From VAZQ01 sp963841705 (GTDB lineage: Bacteria; Pseudomonadota; Alphaproteobacteria; Rhizobiales; Xanthobacteraceae), in assembly GCA_963841705.1 (NCBI GenBank), contig CAWJDY010000063.1:62001-126000 (forward strand): a stretch of 64,000 bases of DNA, in the 5' to 3' direction. This document shows positions 33,330-42,300 of this stretch, piece by piece. The first letter of the stretch is position 1. Every line of letters begins with the position of its first letter. Made by a program: the position numbers and the translations under genes. The notes beneath the pieces were generated by a model, which worked only from the letters and a program-made list of their open reading frames with translations, was not told the origin of the DNA and did no database searches.

Positions 33330-34136
33330 GTGTCAATGTTTGGCCCCGACGAGATCGAGCGCTATGCCCGCCACATCGTGCTGCGCGAAGTGGGCGGGCC
33401 TGGCCAAGCTGCGCTGAAAAAAGCTCGCGTCCTGGTACTTGGCGCCGGTGGCCTTGGGGCGCCCGTGCTGCTCTATCTTGCGGCCGCAGGGGTTGGCACC
33501 ATTGGCGTGGTCGATGATGATGTGGTCGCGCTCTCGAACCTCCAGCGCCAGGTGATTCACTCCACGTCCGAGATAGGGGGTCTCAAAGTCGACAGCGCGA
33601 GGGAGGCGATCCTGCGGTTGAACCCGCATGTGGTCGTCGAGCCGCATGCGACCAGGTTGGCTGCGCATAACGCGCTCGGCCTGATCGAGGCTTATGACAT
33701 TGTCGCGGACGGATCGGACAATTTTGCTACCCGGTATCTCGTATCGGATGCTTGCTTCTTGGCCAAGAGAGCCCTGGTCAGCGCCGCAGTTGGCACTTTT
33801 GACGGTACGCTTACAACCGTGCGCGCCCACGAGCGAAGCGCTGACGGCACGCCGAACCCAACTTATCGCTGCATCTTTCCCGAGCCGCCGCCGCCCGGCG
33901 TAGTTCCTGCGTGCGCCGAGGCTGGCATCCTCGGTGCCCTTACCGGCGTGGTCGGCTCAATGATGGCGATCGAGGTCATCCGAGAAATCGTCGGCTTCGG
34001 CGAAGGGCTCATCGGGCGGCTCATAATGGTCGATGCACGTTCCATGCGTTTCGAAACGCTACTTTATGGCTGGGACCCCTCCAATCCGCTGTCGGGGGAG
34101 CGCCCCACCATCACGGACCTGTCGGCCCATAGCTGA
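33330..34136 (+). CDS. HesA/MoeB/ThiF-family E1-like adenylyltransferase
   Basis: 268 residues that adenylate the C-terminal Gly-Gly of a small sulfur carrier (MoaD or ThiS). Motifs: RYARHIVLREVGGPGQAAL, nucleotide-binding VLVLGAGGLGAPVLLYLAAA, the Arg/Gln region ALSNLQRQVIH, and ADGSDNFATRYLVSDAC with the catalytic Asp. The CxxC zinc pairs of classic MoeB/ThiF are not evident (only CIFPEPPPPGVVPACAEAG), so this is the zinc-poor variant. Starts at GTG 33330 or ATG 33336 after AAGG. MoeB and ThiF cannot be told apart here. Confidence 0.9.
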   Translation: MSMFGPDEIERYARHIVLREVGGPGQAALKKARVLVLGAGGLGAPVLLYLAAAGVGTIGVVDDDVVALSNLQRQVIHSTSEIGGLKVDSAREAILRLNPHVVVEPHATRLAAHNALGLIEAYDIVADGSDNFATRYLVSDACFLAKRALVSAAVGTFDGTLTTVRAHERSADGTPNPTYRCIFPEPPPPGVVPACAEAGILGALTGVVGSMMAIEVIREIVGFGEGLIGRLIMVDARSMRFETLLYGWDPSNPLSGERPTITDLSAHS

Positions 34137-34144
34137 GGCTTCAT

Positions 34145-34495
34145 TCACTTCGACCAGGTGGCTACGATCGTCGCCCCCTTCTTCACCGACCATTTGTTCT
34201 CGCCCGCGCTCTCAACCTGGTAACAGTTGGCTTTCGAGCCTTTCCAGGTCGTGCAAAACCCCTGCTTTGAAAGCTTCCACGTCCCCTCGCTCTTTGCGCC
34301 GCCGCTGCCAATCGGCTCGCGCGTCATTTTCCCGTCGGTTGCGAACACCATCTTGTATTTGATGTTCGTGGTCGCGGCCGTGAACGGCTGCCCGGTGAAA
34401 AACGTGGCCTGGATTTCGGCCGGTGCAAGTGTCGCGGCAGAGCCCGGCTGCGTGCCGATGAGGACAACCGCGCCGGCCAGCAATAAAGCCCGCAT
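34145..34495 (-). CDS. Small exported hypothetical protein
   Basis: 116 residues with a signal peptide (ALLLAGAVVLIGTQPGSAA). The mature part has TFFTGQPFTAATTNIKYKM, SEGTWKLSKQGFCTTWKG and NCYQVESAGENKWSVKKGA, with two Cys likely paired. The pattern of a conditional 'EGTW...FC..W...C' strand recalls DUF995-like periplasmic proteins of Rhizobiales, but I am not certain. It converges on the MoeB/ThiF gene with an 8-bp gap. Confidence 0.75.
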   Translation of the reverse strand: MRALLLAGAVVLIGTQPGSAATLAPAEIQATFFTGQPFTAATTNIKYKMVFATDGKMTREPIGSGGAKSEGTWKLSKQGFCTTWKGSKANCYQVESAGENKWSVKKGATIVATWSK

Positions 34496-34562
34496 CAGTG
34501 ATTCTCCCTGACGATGGTGGGCACGATGCTACAGGAAATTGCGGCAAATAGCAGTAACCGCC

Positions 34563-35567
34563 TCAGAGCATCGACGGCAGGACACGGTCTGGTGGGCGAT
34601 GTCCATCAAAAAACGTCTTGATATTCACAATCACCTTCTCGCCCATGTCGACACGGCCTTCTACCGTCGCTGACCCCATATGGGGCAGCAGCACCACCTT
34701 GCCGCTCCGCGCCAGCTTGACGAGCTTCGGGTTGACCGCCGGCTCGTGCTCGAAAACGTCGAGCCCGGCACCTGCGATCTCGCCAGAAGAGATCAGCCGC
34801 ACCAATGCATTCTCGTCAATAACTTCGCCGCGCGCGGTGTTTACGATGTAAGCCTCGGGCCGAATGAGCTTCAGCCGCCGAGCGGACAACAAGTGGTAGG
34901 TGGCCGGCGTGTGAGGACAATTGACGGAGATGATGTCCATTCTGGCCAGCATCTGATCGAGGCTCTCCCAATAGGTCGCCGTGAGCTCCTCTTCGATGAT
35001 GGGCGGGACACGGCGGCGGTTGTGATAATGGATCTGAAGGCCGAATGCCCGTGCACGACGCGCAACTGCTTGGCCGATACGTCCCATCCCTATGATGCCC
35101 AGGCGCTTGCCCCAGATCCGGTGGCCCAGCATCCAGGTGGGCGACCAGCCGCTCCAGGGCTTGTCGTCGATGAACACCGCGGCGCCTTCCGCCAAACGAC
35201 GCGGAACGGCAAGGATCAGCGCCATGGTCATATCGGCGGTATCTTCGGTCAGAACCCCCGGGGTATTCGTTACGGTGATACCGCGACTGAGCGCGGTCGC
35301 AACGTCAATGTGATCGACCCCGTTACCGTAGTTGGCGATCAGCTTGAGTCTGTCTCCGGCCTTGCTCAGCACCGCCGAGTCGATACGGTCGGTCACCGTG
35401 GGGACGAGCACATCCGCGCTTTTCATCGTATCAGCAAGCTCGGCAACGGTCAGAGGCCTGTCCTCAAGATTGAGCTGCGCGTCGAACAATTCGCGCATCC
35501 GCGTTTCAACTCTGTCCGGCAACTTGCGTGTCACCACGACAAGCGGCCTTTTGCGATTTGCCATCAT
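34563..35567 (-). CDS. D-2-hydroxyacid dehydrogenase, probable glyoxylate/hydroxypyruvate (D-glycerate) dehydrogenase
   Basis: 334-residue NAD(P)-dependent dehydrogenase. The substrate-binding region is IANYGNGVDHIDVATA; the Rossmann loop is RLGIIGMGRIGQAVARRARAF. Catalytic Arg is in VNTARGEVIDENALV, Glu in GAGLDVFEHEP and His in LLPHMGSAT. The set and length match the GyaR/GhrB-type enzymes that reduce glyoxylate or hydroxypyruvate. Tandem Met codons (35567, 35564) make the exact start unclear by one residue. Divergent from the SH3-domain gene. Confidence 0.92.
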   Translation of the reverse strand: MMANRKRPLVVVTRKLPDRVETRMRELFDAQLNLEDRPLTVAELADTMKSADVLVPTVTDRIDSAVLSKAGDRLKLIANYGNGVDHIDVATALSRGITVTNTPGVLTEDTADMTMALILAVPRRLAEGAAVFIDDKPWSGWSPTWMLGHRIWGKRLGIIGMGRIGQAVARRARAFGLQIHYHNRRRVPPIIEEELTATYWESLDQMLARMDIISVNCPHTPATYHLLSARRLKLIRPEAYIVNTARGEVIDENALVRLISSGEIAGAGLDVFEHEPAVNPKLVKLARSGKVVLLPHMGSATVEGRVDMGEKVIVNIKTFFDGHRPPDRVLPSML

Positions 35568-35757
35568 TCAACTCTAGCCGGCCTACAATGCCGGTGAAAG
35601 CGGCGGGTTATTCTCCATTTAGGTCTCTTTAACCCCGGTGCCTGAAACTGGGTTGCACGGCGGGCCTCTAACTTTCTCTCACAGATGAAAGCGCGAACAC
35701 AAGCGCAATGCATAGCGTCCGCTCACTTTCGCTGCCGGTCCCAGCCAGAGAATTCTG

Positions 35758-36315
35758 GTGAGAATGGCCCCGATGGTCGCGTATCGTGCCTGGCAGGTCG
35801 GTAGGTTTTGCAGCGCACTTGCCGCGCTAGCCAGCGCATTGGTGCTGGGGATGGGCGGGTCCCATGCGGAAACCGCCGTCGGTCCCAAGAGCGGGCTGCC
35901 CGTGCCGCGATTCGTCAGCCTCAAGCCGGACCGGGTAAATGTGCGCACCGGCCCCACCCGGGACCACGACGTGGCGTTCGTTTACACGCGCGCCGGTCTC
36001 CCCGTTGAGATCACCGCCGAGTCGGACAATTGGCGGCGGATTCGCGATTGGGAAGGCTCGGAGGGATGGGTTTACCACTCGCTGTTGTCCGGCAAGCGGA
36101 CTGCGCTGGTCGCCCCGAAGGACAAAACGCAGCTCGTTCCCCTCTATGACAGGAACGACAGCAGCGGGACGGTCGTTGCTCAGCTGCAGGCCGGCGTGTT
36201 GGCCCAGGTAAAGCTTTGCAGCGCGAATTGGTGTCGAATCTCTGGCCCGCGTTTTGACGGCTGGATCGTCCAGGAGCAGCTCTGGGGGGTGTATGCGAAC
36301 GAGACCGTCCCGTAA
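35758..36315 (+). CDS. Exported bacterial SH3-domain protein
   Basis: 185 residues with a signal peptide (FCSALAALASALVLGMGG, cleavage after SHAE). Two SH3-like repeats follow: SLKPDRVNVRTGPTRDHDV with WEGSEGWVYHSLLSGKRTA, and a second from VPLYDRNDSSGTVVAQLQ to CRISGPRFDGWIVQEQLWGVY. Such domains bind peptidoglycan or other cell-wall ligands. Starts GTG 35758, ATG 35764 or ATG 35773 are possible. In Bradyrhizobium relatives a similar gene sits beside the hydroxyacid dehydrogenase and irr, as here. Confidence 0.9.
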   Translation: MRMAPMVAYRAWQVGRFCSALAALASALVLGMGGSHAETAVGPKSGLPVPRFVSLKPDRVNVRTGPTRDHDVAFVYTRAGLPVEITAESDNWRRIRDWEGSEGWVYHSLLSGKRTALVAPKDKTQLVPLYDRNDSSGTVVAQLQAGVLAQVKLCSANWCRISGPRFDGWIVQEQLWGVYANETVP

Positions 36316-36328
36316 CTATGGGCGATGC

Positions 36329-36820
36329 TCAACGTCGCTTGCGGCGCAACCGCACCACCACGTCGATGCGCGCTACTTCATAGCCTTCCGGAGGGACCGG
36401 TGTGCTGCCCACAAGCACCTCGGACGGCGGGATATCGACGAGATCATTCTCGCCCTCAATGAAGAAATGGTGATGGTCGGAAACATTTGTATCGAAATAC
36501 GTCTTGGACCCGTCGACGGCGACCTGGCGTAGCAGCCCCGCGTCCGTGAATTGATGCAGCGTGTTGTAGATGGTGGCCAGAGAGACCGGTACTTTCGCCG
36601 AGAGCGCCTCTTCGTAGAGGATCTCAGCGGTGACGTGTCTGTCGCCCTTGCCAAAGAGCATCCACCCCAACGCCATGCGCTGGCGCGTCGGCCGCAAACC
36701 TACGTCACGTAACATGGTTTTGACATCGTGCCAAGGACACCCGGTCAGGCCCGGTCGCGAGGCGGGAACGGCGCCTCCATTCTCAACCCTGCTGGTGCAA
36801 AGGACCTTGGCCGGTAGCAT
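36329..36820 (-). CDS. irr: Iron response regulator Irr (Fur family) with heme regulatory motif
   Basis: 163-residue Fur-family repressor/activator controlling heme and iron genes in Rhizobiales. It has an N-terminal heme regulatory motif GCPWHDV (Cys28), the winged helix MLRDVGLRPTRQRMALGWML and TIYNTLHQFTDAGLLRQV, and the second heme site SDHHHFFIEGEND (His116-118). In Bradyrhizobium, heme delivered by ferrochelatase binds these sites and triggers Irr degradation; the same motifs predict that here. It converges on the SH3 gene and is divergent from fabA. An inverted repeat (36863-36897) lies at its promoter. Confidence 0.95.
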   Translation of the reverse strand: MLPAKVLCTSRVENGGAVPASRPGLTGCPWHDVKTMLRDVGLRPTRQRMALGWMLFGKGDRHVTAEILYEEALSAKVPVSLATIYNTLHQFTDAGLLRQVAVDGSKTYFDTNVSDHHHFFIEGENDLVDIPPSEVLVGSTPVPPEGYEVARIDVVVRLRRKRR

Positions 36821-36862
36821 GGAATGGGTGAACCTTTATCTCAAGGCAATGCCTACTATATT

Positions 36863-36897
36863 GTTGCATCTGTAACATATTGCTCCGAAGATGCAAC
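36863..36897. promoter_or_regulatory. Inverted repeat in the irr-fabA intergenic region (candidate operator)
   Basis: GTTGCATCT (36863-36871) and AGATGCAAC (36889-36897) are exact reverse complements with a 17-nt spacer, 43 bp upstream of the irr start. Both arms contain the hexamer TGCATC. As I recall, the Bradyrhizobium Fur site at the irr promoter is built from TGCATC-like hexamers, so a Fur-type protein could bind; this is inference. No Irr box (ICE) was recognised. The rest of the ~296-bp gap shows no gene. Confidence 0.5.
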
Positions 36898-37116
36898 CGC
36901 CCTCCTAGGACGCGCCAAAGGCCCAATTCGTTCCCTATGCGAGGAGGCTGCGGCGGGGTGCGTGCAACCGCCTGCGCCCCGGCGCAAGACGCATGTTGCC
37001 CCGCAACACGGTTCGCACCGAAACGTGGCCCCCGGTCGAGCCGGCATCGGCTTTGCCCCGCGAACAGGCTATGTTAGGAGTGCATGCAACGGCAAGCTGC
37101 GACGGACGTGAGGCAA

Positions 37117-37650
37117 ATGGAAAACCGGAGCACCAGTTTTGGTTATGATGACTTGCTAGCCTGCGCGCGAGGCGAATTGTTCGGCGCTGGTAATGCCCAG
37201 CTTCCGCTGCCTCCCATGTTGATGTTCGATCGCATCTCCGAGATCGCGGAAGCGGGCGGCACATATGGAAAGGGCTTGGTCCGCGCTGTCCTCGATCTGA
37301 GGCCGGACCTGTGGTTCTTTCCCTGTCATTTCAAGGGCGATCCCGTCATGCCGGGATGCCTCGGACTGGACGCTCTGTGGCAGCTGCTTGGGTTCTTCCT
37401 GGGGTGGCTCGGGGCGCCGGGCAGAGGGCGCGCGCTTGGCCTGGGCGAGCTGAAGTTCTCCGGCCAAGTCCTCCCTACGGTCAAGAAAGTCGTCTACGGC
37501 ATCGACGTAAAAAGGGTGATGCGGTCCAAACTCGTCCTCGGGATTGCCGACGGCTGGCTCTCGGCCGATGGATCCATCATCTATCAGGCGCTGGACCTCA
37601 AGGTCGGCTTGTTTCGCGAAGAACCAATGCTGCAGTCGACCGGAAGCTGA
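37117..37650 (+). CDS. fabA: 3-hydroxydecanoyl-ACP dehydratase/isomerase FabA
   Basis: Dehydrates 3-hydroxyacyl-ACP and isomerises trans-2- to cis-3-decenoyl-ACP, the entry to anaerobic unsaturated fatty acid synthesis. 177 residues from the ATG at 37117; the frame is open to 37084. Conserved features: LPPMLMFDRISEI, the catalytic His in FPCHFKGDPVMPG and the catalytic Asp in CLGLDALWQLLGFFLGW, then GLGELKFSGQV. Followed 99 bp later by fabB. Confidence 0.96.
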   Translation: MENRSTSFGYDDLLACARGELFGAGNAQLPLPPMLMFDRISEIAEAGGTYGKGLVRAVLDLRPDLWFFPCHFKGDPVMPGCLGLDALWQLLGFFLGWLGAPGRGRALGLGELKFSGQVLPTVKKVVYGIDVKRVMRSKLVLGIADGWLSADGSIIYQALDLKVGLFREEPMLQSTGS

Positions 37651-37749
37651 CGGCGCGAGTGTGTCCGTCGTGCTGGTTGCTGGGTTAGACGATTCCTGTT
37701 TTCGGGCCAGGCTATTCCGGGAATGGGACGGCATGCACGCGAGGTATCG

Positions 37750-38967
37750 ATGAGGCGGGTCGTCGTTACCGGGATGGGCATTGTCGCGTCCATTGGCAGC
37801 AGTACGCAGGAAGTTCTCGCCAGCCTGCGCGAGGCCAAGTCCGGCATTTCCCGTTCTGAGAAATATGCCGAGTTGGGCTTTCGCTCGCAGGTGCACGGCG
37901 CGCCCTCGCTTGAGGCGGACGCAATCGTCGATCGTCGCGCCATGCGATTCCTCGGTGGCGGCGCCGCCTGGAATCATGTGGCCATGGAGCAGGCGATCCG
38001 GGACGCGGGACTGGAACCGAGCGAAGTATCCCACGAGATGACCGGTATCATCATGGGATCGGGTGGACCTTCGACGCGTGCGATCGTCGACGCGGCCGAC
38101 ACCGCGCGCAGTAAAAGCCCGAAACGGGTGGGACCGTTCGCAGTACCCAAAGCCATGTCCTCAACGGCTTCGGCAACCCTTGGCACCTGGTTCAAAATCA
38201 AAGGTGTAAATTATTCGATCTCGTCGGCCTGTGCGACATCGAACCACTGCATCGGCAATGCCACGGAATTGATCCAGATGGGCAAGCAGGACGTGATGTT
38301 CGCCGGCGGCTGCGAGGAGCTCGACTGGACTCTCTCGGTCCTGTTCGACGCCATGGGAGCCATGTCATCGGGTTTCAATCAGACGCCGGAGAAGGCCTCC
38401 CGGGCTTTTGATCGCGACCGGGATGGGTTCGTGATTGCCGGCGGGGCCGGTGTGCTGATCCTCGAGGAGCTCGATCATGCAAAAGCGCGGGGTGCTCGCA
38501 TTTACGCCGAAGTAGCGGGGTACGGTGCCACATCGGACGGCTTTGACATGGTGGCGCCGTCGGGGGAGGGGGCGGTGCGATGCATGCGCATGGCGCTCAA
38601 GGGGCTGAAGATCCCGGTCGACTATATCAATCCTCACGCGACCTCGACGCCCATCGGCGACCTCAAGGAGATAGAGGCCATTCGCGCAGTCTTCGGCGAG
38701 CGTTGCCCGGCAATTGCGGCGACAAAATCCCTCACGGGGCACTCGCTCGGAGCTGCCGGAGCGCAAGAGGCCATCTACTGTATTCTGATGATGAACAGTG
38801 GTTTCATTTGTGAAAGCGCCAACATCGAAACGCTGGATCCGGCATTCGATGACATGCCGATCGTGCGCGAGCGGCGCGACGACGTGAGGCTCGGCTGCGT
38901 GCTGTCGAACTCATTTGGGTTCGGCGGCACGAACGCCTCCGTAGTGTTCAAGCGGCTTGAGGCTTGA
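37750..38967 (+). CDS. fabB: 3-oxoacyl-ACP synthase I FabB
   Basis: Elongates cis-3-decenoyl-ACP made by FabA, so the two genes form one pathway step. 405 residues from the ATG at 37750 with GAGG 6 nt upstream. The Cys-His-His triad is visible in SSACATSNHCIG (nucleophile Cys), INPHATSTPIGD and KSLTGHSLGAAGAQE. NSFGFGGTNASVVF is near the C-terminus. Same strand and order fabA-fabB-fabI, typical of Rhizobiales. Confidence 0.96.
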   Translation: MRRVVVTGMGIVASIGSSTQEVLASLREAKSGISRSEKYAELGFRSQVHGAPSLEADAIVDRRAMRFLGGGAAWNHVAMEQAIRDAGLEPSEVSHEMTGIIMGSGGPSTRAIVDAADTARSKSPKRVGPFAVPKAMSSTASATLGTWFKIKGVNYSISSACATSNHCIGNATELIQMGKQDVMFAGGCEELDWTLSVLFDAMGAMSSGFNQTPEKASRAFDRDRDGFVIAGGAGVLILEELDHAKARGARIYAEVAGYGATSDGFDMVAPSGEGAVRCMRMALKGLKIPVDYINPHATSTPIGDLKEIEAIRAVFGERCPAIAATKSLTGHSLGAAGAQEAIYCILMMNSGFICESANIETLDPAFDDMPIVRERRDDVRLGCVLSNSFGFGGTNASVVFKRLEA

Positions 38968-39031
38968 GTGTCTGTGAGGGAAAAGCTGGTTTGCGGGCAA
39001 GAGCGGCGCTGAGGGTGACAAGCCGGTGGGC

Positions 39032-39874
39032 ATGACGCAACTGATGCAAGGCAAGCGTGGGCTAATCATGGGGGTCGCAAACGATCACTCCATAGCCTGG
39101 GGCATCGCGAGAATACTGGCCGCGCAGGGCGCCACTCTGGCATTTACCTATCAATCCGACGCGCTTGGTCGCAGGGTGAAGCCGCTGGCGCAGTCCGTCG
39201 GTTCTTCGCTTGTCCTGCCGTGCGATGTCGAGCAGATCGACTCGATCGACGCGATGTTTGCGGACATTGCGGCAAAATGGGGCTCGCTGGACTTCCTCGT
39301 GCATGCGATCGCATTCTCGGATAAGAACCAGCTGAAGGGACGGTACGCCGATACAACGCGCGAAAATTTCGTGCGTACCATGATCATCTCCTGCTTCTCC
39401 TTCACTGAAGCAGCCAAGCGCGCCGCCGCGCTGATGCCCGCAGGTGGGGCCATGTTGACGCTGACCTACAATGGGGGCCAGCGCGCCATGCCGAACTACA
39501 ACGTCATGGGGGTTGCCAAAGCAGCGCTGGAAGCTTCCGTCCGTTATCTGGCAGTAGATTTCGGAGCGGCGGGCATTCGCGTTAATGCGATATCGGCAGG
39601 ACCCGTTCGCACGCTCGCTGGTGCAGGCATCAGCGATGCAAGACAGATGTTTGCGTTTCAACATCGCCATTCACCCCTTCGGCGTGGCGTGACGCTGGAC
39701 GAGATAGGAGGCTCGGCGCTTTACCTGCTCTCGGATCTCTCGACCGGGGTGACGGGCGACATCCATTTTGTCGATTCGGGATACAACATCATTGCGATGC
39801 CTCATCCTTCGGTGAAGAACGGTTTCGATGCCGAGCCGGCCAACGGCGAACAGGCCAAGGATGCCGCGCAATGA
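39032..39874 (+). CDS. fabI: Enoyl-ACP reductase FabI
   Basis: NADH-dependent reductase completing each fatty acid elongation cycle; the target of triclosan-type inhibitors. 280 residues from the ATG at 39032 (GTG 39026 adds two residues). Motifs: GKRGLIMGVANDHSIAWGIA (cofactor), LVHAIAFSDKNQLKG, catalytic Tyr-x6-Lys in NYNVMGVAKAALE, and RVNAISAGPVRTLA. The C-terminus carries a variable tail. Last gene of fabA-fabB-fabI. Confidence 0.95.
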   Translation: MTQLMQGKRGLIMGVANDHSIAWGIARILAAQGATLAFTYQSDALGRRVKPLAQSVGSSLVLPCDVEQIDSIDAMFADIAAKWGSLDFLVHAIAFSDKNQLKGRYADTTRENFVRTMIISCFSFTEAAKRAAALMPAGGAMLTLTYNGGQRAMPNYNVMGVAKAALEASVRYLAVDFGAAGIRVNAISAGPVRTLAGAGISDARQMFAFQHRHSPLRRGVTLDEIGGSALYLLSDLSTGVTGDIHFVDSGYNIIAMPHPSVKNGFDAEPANGEQAKDAAQ

Positions 39875-39896
39875 TCAGGCGCGGAGCGCCGGCGGG

Positions 39897-40139
39897 CTAA
39901 AGCGCTCTCCCCTGTTCCCGCCTTCGGTGATTGCCCGCGTGGCGGTTCGTTTCCCGATTGACCCCGACGCAACCGTCGGTGATCACGTACATGTCGCGGT
40001 AGTTCTGTCCCTTTTGACGAAGGACGTCGCCGGGTTCAAAGCAGACCTGACGGCAGAGCCTCCGCGGCAATTCCAAATCGATGAACGTGCTCGATCGAGT
40101 GTCAATCAAACTCTTCTGCCTGACCTGCTCCCTACTCAC
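39897..40139 (-). pseudogene. Fragment of a cyclic nucleotide-binding domain protein
   Basis: An 80-codon frame between convergent fabI and pnp. It contains VCFEPGDVLRQKGQNYRDMY followed by VITDGCVGVN, the early strands of a cyclic nucleotide-binding (Crp-like) domain. After that the frame becomes low-complexity basic sequence and stops, with no second half of the domain and no HTH. It is thus a truncated or decayed gene. Its ATG overlaps the pnp stop by 8 bp, so it could be read through from pnp. Confidence 0.5.
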
Positions 40140-42300
40140 CCCCGGCTGCTGCCTGCTCGCGCTGCTGCTCAGCCTCGGCCTTCTGTTTGGCTTCGAGATC
40201 CTCTCCGGTCGTCTGATCGACGACTTTCATGGAAAGGCGCACCTTACCGCGCTCGTCGAAACCGAGCAGCTTCACCCTTACCTTGTCGCCTTCCTTGACC
40301 ACGTCGGTTACCTTCTGGACACGGCGCGGCGCAAGCTGGCTGATATGCACCAGCCCATCCTTCGCACCGAAGAAGTTCACGAAAGCGCCGAAGTCCATGA
40401 CCTTCACGACGGTGCCCTCATAAATATGGCCGACCTCGGGCTCGGACGCGATGGACTTGATCCAGTTGATGGCCGCTTTCATCGCATCTCCGCTGGCCGA
40501 GGCGACCTTGACGGTACCGTCATCGGCGATGTCGACCTTGGCGCCGGTTTTTTCCACGATCTCGCGAATCACCTTGCCGCCCGAGCCGATCACCTCGCGG
40601 ATCTTATCAACCGGGATGTTGAACACCTCAATACGCGGCGCGTGCTCGCCAAGCTGAGCACGGTGATGAGCAAGCGCCTTCGACATCTCGGCCAGGATGT
40701 GCATGCGTCCCTCGCTGGCCTGCGCGAGCGCGACGCGCATGATCTCCTCGGTAATCCCCGCGATCTTGATGTCCATTTGCAGGGAAGTCACCCCGCGCTC
40801 AGTACCGGCCACCTTGAAGTCCATGTCGCCCAGGTGGTCCTCGTCGCCGAGGATGTCGGACAGCACCGCATGACGATCACCCTCGAGGATGAGACCCATG
40901 GCAATGCCGGCGGTCGGGCGCTTGAGCGGAACGCCTGCATCCATCAGCGCGAGGGAGGTCCCGCAGACCGTGGCCATTGAGGAGGAGCCGTTCAATTCGG
41001 TGATTTCCGAGACCACGCGCAGCGTATACGGGAATTCGTGGTGCGCGGGCAGGACAGGATGGATCGCGCGCCAGGCGAGCTTGCCGTGTCCGATCTCCCG
41101 CCGACGCGGGCCGCCCATTCGCCCGGTTTCGCCCACCGAAAACGGCGGGAAATTGTAGTGCAGAAGGAATGTTTCTTTGTATGTGCCCTGCAGCGCGTCG
41201 ATCCATTGCTCGTCCTCTCCGGTGCCCAGAGTGGCGACCACCAGCGCCTGTGTCTCTCCACGCGTGAATAGAGCCGAACCATGCGCGCGCGGCAGCACGC
41301 CTACTTCAGAGACAATGGGACGGACGCTTCTCACGTCTCGTCCGTCGATGCGTCGGCCGGTGTCGAGAATATTCCAACGCACAATCCGAGCTTCAATGCT
41401 CTTGAAGACATTGGCGACCTGCTGCTTGGGGTAGGGCGGGTTCTCCGCCCCTTCGGGGCAGAAGTGCGCCAGCACCTTGGCTTTGGCCGTGTCCAATGCA
41501 GCATGGCGCTGCTGTTTATCGGCAACGGCGTACGCGGCGCGAAGATCCTGCTCGATGAAGGCGAGCATGTCCTTCTCCAGCGCGCTGGTGTCGGGGACCT
41601 GCAGCTCGCGTGGTTCCTTCGCCGCCTTCTCCGCAAGCTTGATGATGGCATCGATCGCCGGCTGAAAGTGCCGCTGCCCGAACATCACGGCACCGAGCAT
41701 GAGTTCCTCGGTCAGCTCCTTCGCCTCCGATTCGACCATCAACACAGCATCCTGAGTACCGGCCACGACCAGGTCGAGCTGACTCTCGGTCATCTCATCG
41801 AGCTGCGGGTTGAGCACATATTCGTCGTTGATGAAGCCGACGCGCGCCGCGCCGATCGGTCCCATGAAGGGTGCGCCGGACAACGTCAGCGCGGCCGATG
41901 CGGCAATCATGGCCAAAATGTCCGGGTCGTTCTCGAGATCATGCGAAAGCGTGGTCACGATGACCTGCGTCTCGCAGCGCCAGCCCTCGGCGAAGAGCGG
42001 CCGCACCGGGCGATCAATCAAGCGCGAGACCAGGGTCTCCTTTTCGGTGGGGCGGCCTTCGCGTTTGAAATAGCCGCCGGGAATGCGCCCGGCTGCGTAG
42101 AACTTTTCCTGGTAATCGACGGTCAAGGGCAGGAAGTCGACACCTTCCCTGGGTTCTTTCGCGGCTACGACCGTCGCCAGTACGCGTGATTCGCCGTAAC
42201 TGGCGATCACCGCGCCATCGGCTTGTCGGGCGATCTTGCCGGTCTCTAGGACGAGCTTGCGCCCTCCCCACTCGAGCTCAACGCGATGAATATCAAACAT
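40132..42300 (-). CDS. pnp: Polyribonucleotide nucleotidyltransferase PNPase
   Basis: Trimeric 3'-5' phosphorolytic exoribonuclease of the RNA degradosome. 722 residues: first RNase PH-like domain (VEWGG.. start, AKEPREGVDFLPLTVDYQEK), a helical linker, and a second catalytic RNase PH domain with GSALFTRGETQALVV, RREIGHGKLAWRA and DMDFKVAGTERGVTSLQMDI. A KH domain (IREVIGSGGKVIREIVEKTG) and an S1 domain (GTVVKVMDFGAFVNFFGAKDG) follow. Downstream of rpsO as in most bacteria. Its leader contains a strong hairpin that may be a processing site. Confidence 0.98.
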   Translation of the reverse strand: MFDIHRVELEWGGRKLVLETGKIARQADGAVIASYGESRVLATVVAAKEPREGVDFLPLTVDYQEKFYAAGRIPGGYFKREGRPTEKETLVSRLIDRPVRPLFAEGWRCETQVIVTTLSHDLENDPDILAMIAASAALTLSGAPFMGPIGAARVGFINDEYVLNPQLDEMTESQLDLVVAGTQDAVLMVESEAKELTEELMLGAVMFGQRHFQPAIDAIIKLAEKAAKEPRELQVPDTSALEKDMLAFIEQDLRAAYAVADKQQRHAALDTAKAKVLAHFCPEGAENPPYPKQQVANVFKSIEARIVRWNILDTGRRIDGRDVRSVRPIVSEVGVLPRAHGSALFTRGETQALVVATLGTGEDEQWIDALQGTYKETFLLHYNFPPFSVGETGRMGGPRRREIGHGKLAWRAIHPVLPAHHEFPYTLRVVSEITELNGSSSMATVCGTSLALMDAGVPLKRPTAGIAMGLILEGDRHAVLSDILGDEDHLGDMDFKVAGTERGVTSLQMDIKIAGITEEIMRVALAQASEGRMHILAEMSKALAHHRAQLGEHAPRIEVFNIPVDKIREVIGSGGKVIREIVEKTGAKVDIADDGTVKVASASGDAMKAAINWIKSIASEPEVGHIYEGTVVKVMDFGAFVNFFGAKDGLVHISQLAPRRVQKVTDVVKEGDKVRVKLLGFDERGKVRLSMKVVDQTTGEDLEAKQKAEAEQQREQAAAGGE

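Noticed and set aside
36821..37116. Irr box (ICE) in the irr-fabA gap
   Set aside because: No TTTAGAA...TTCTAAA-like element seen; only the TGCATC inverted repeat.
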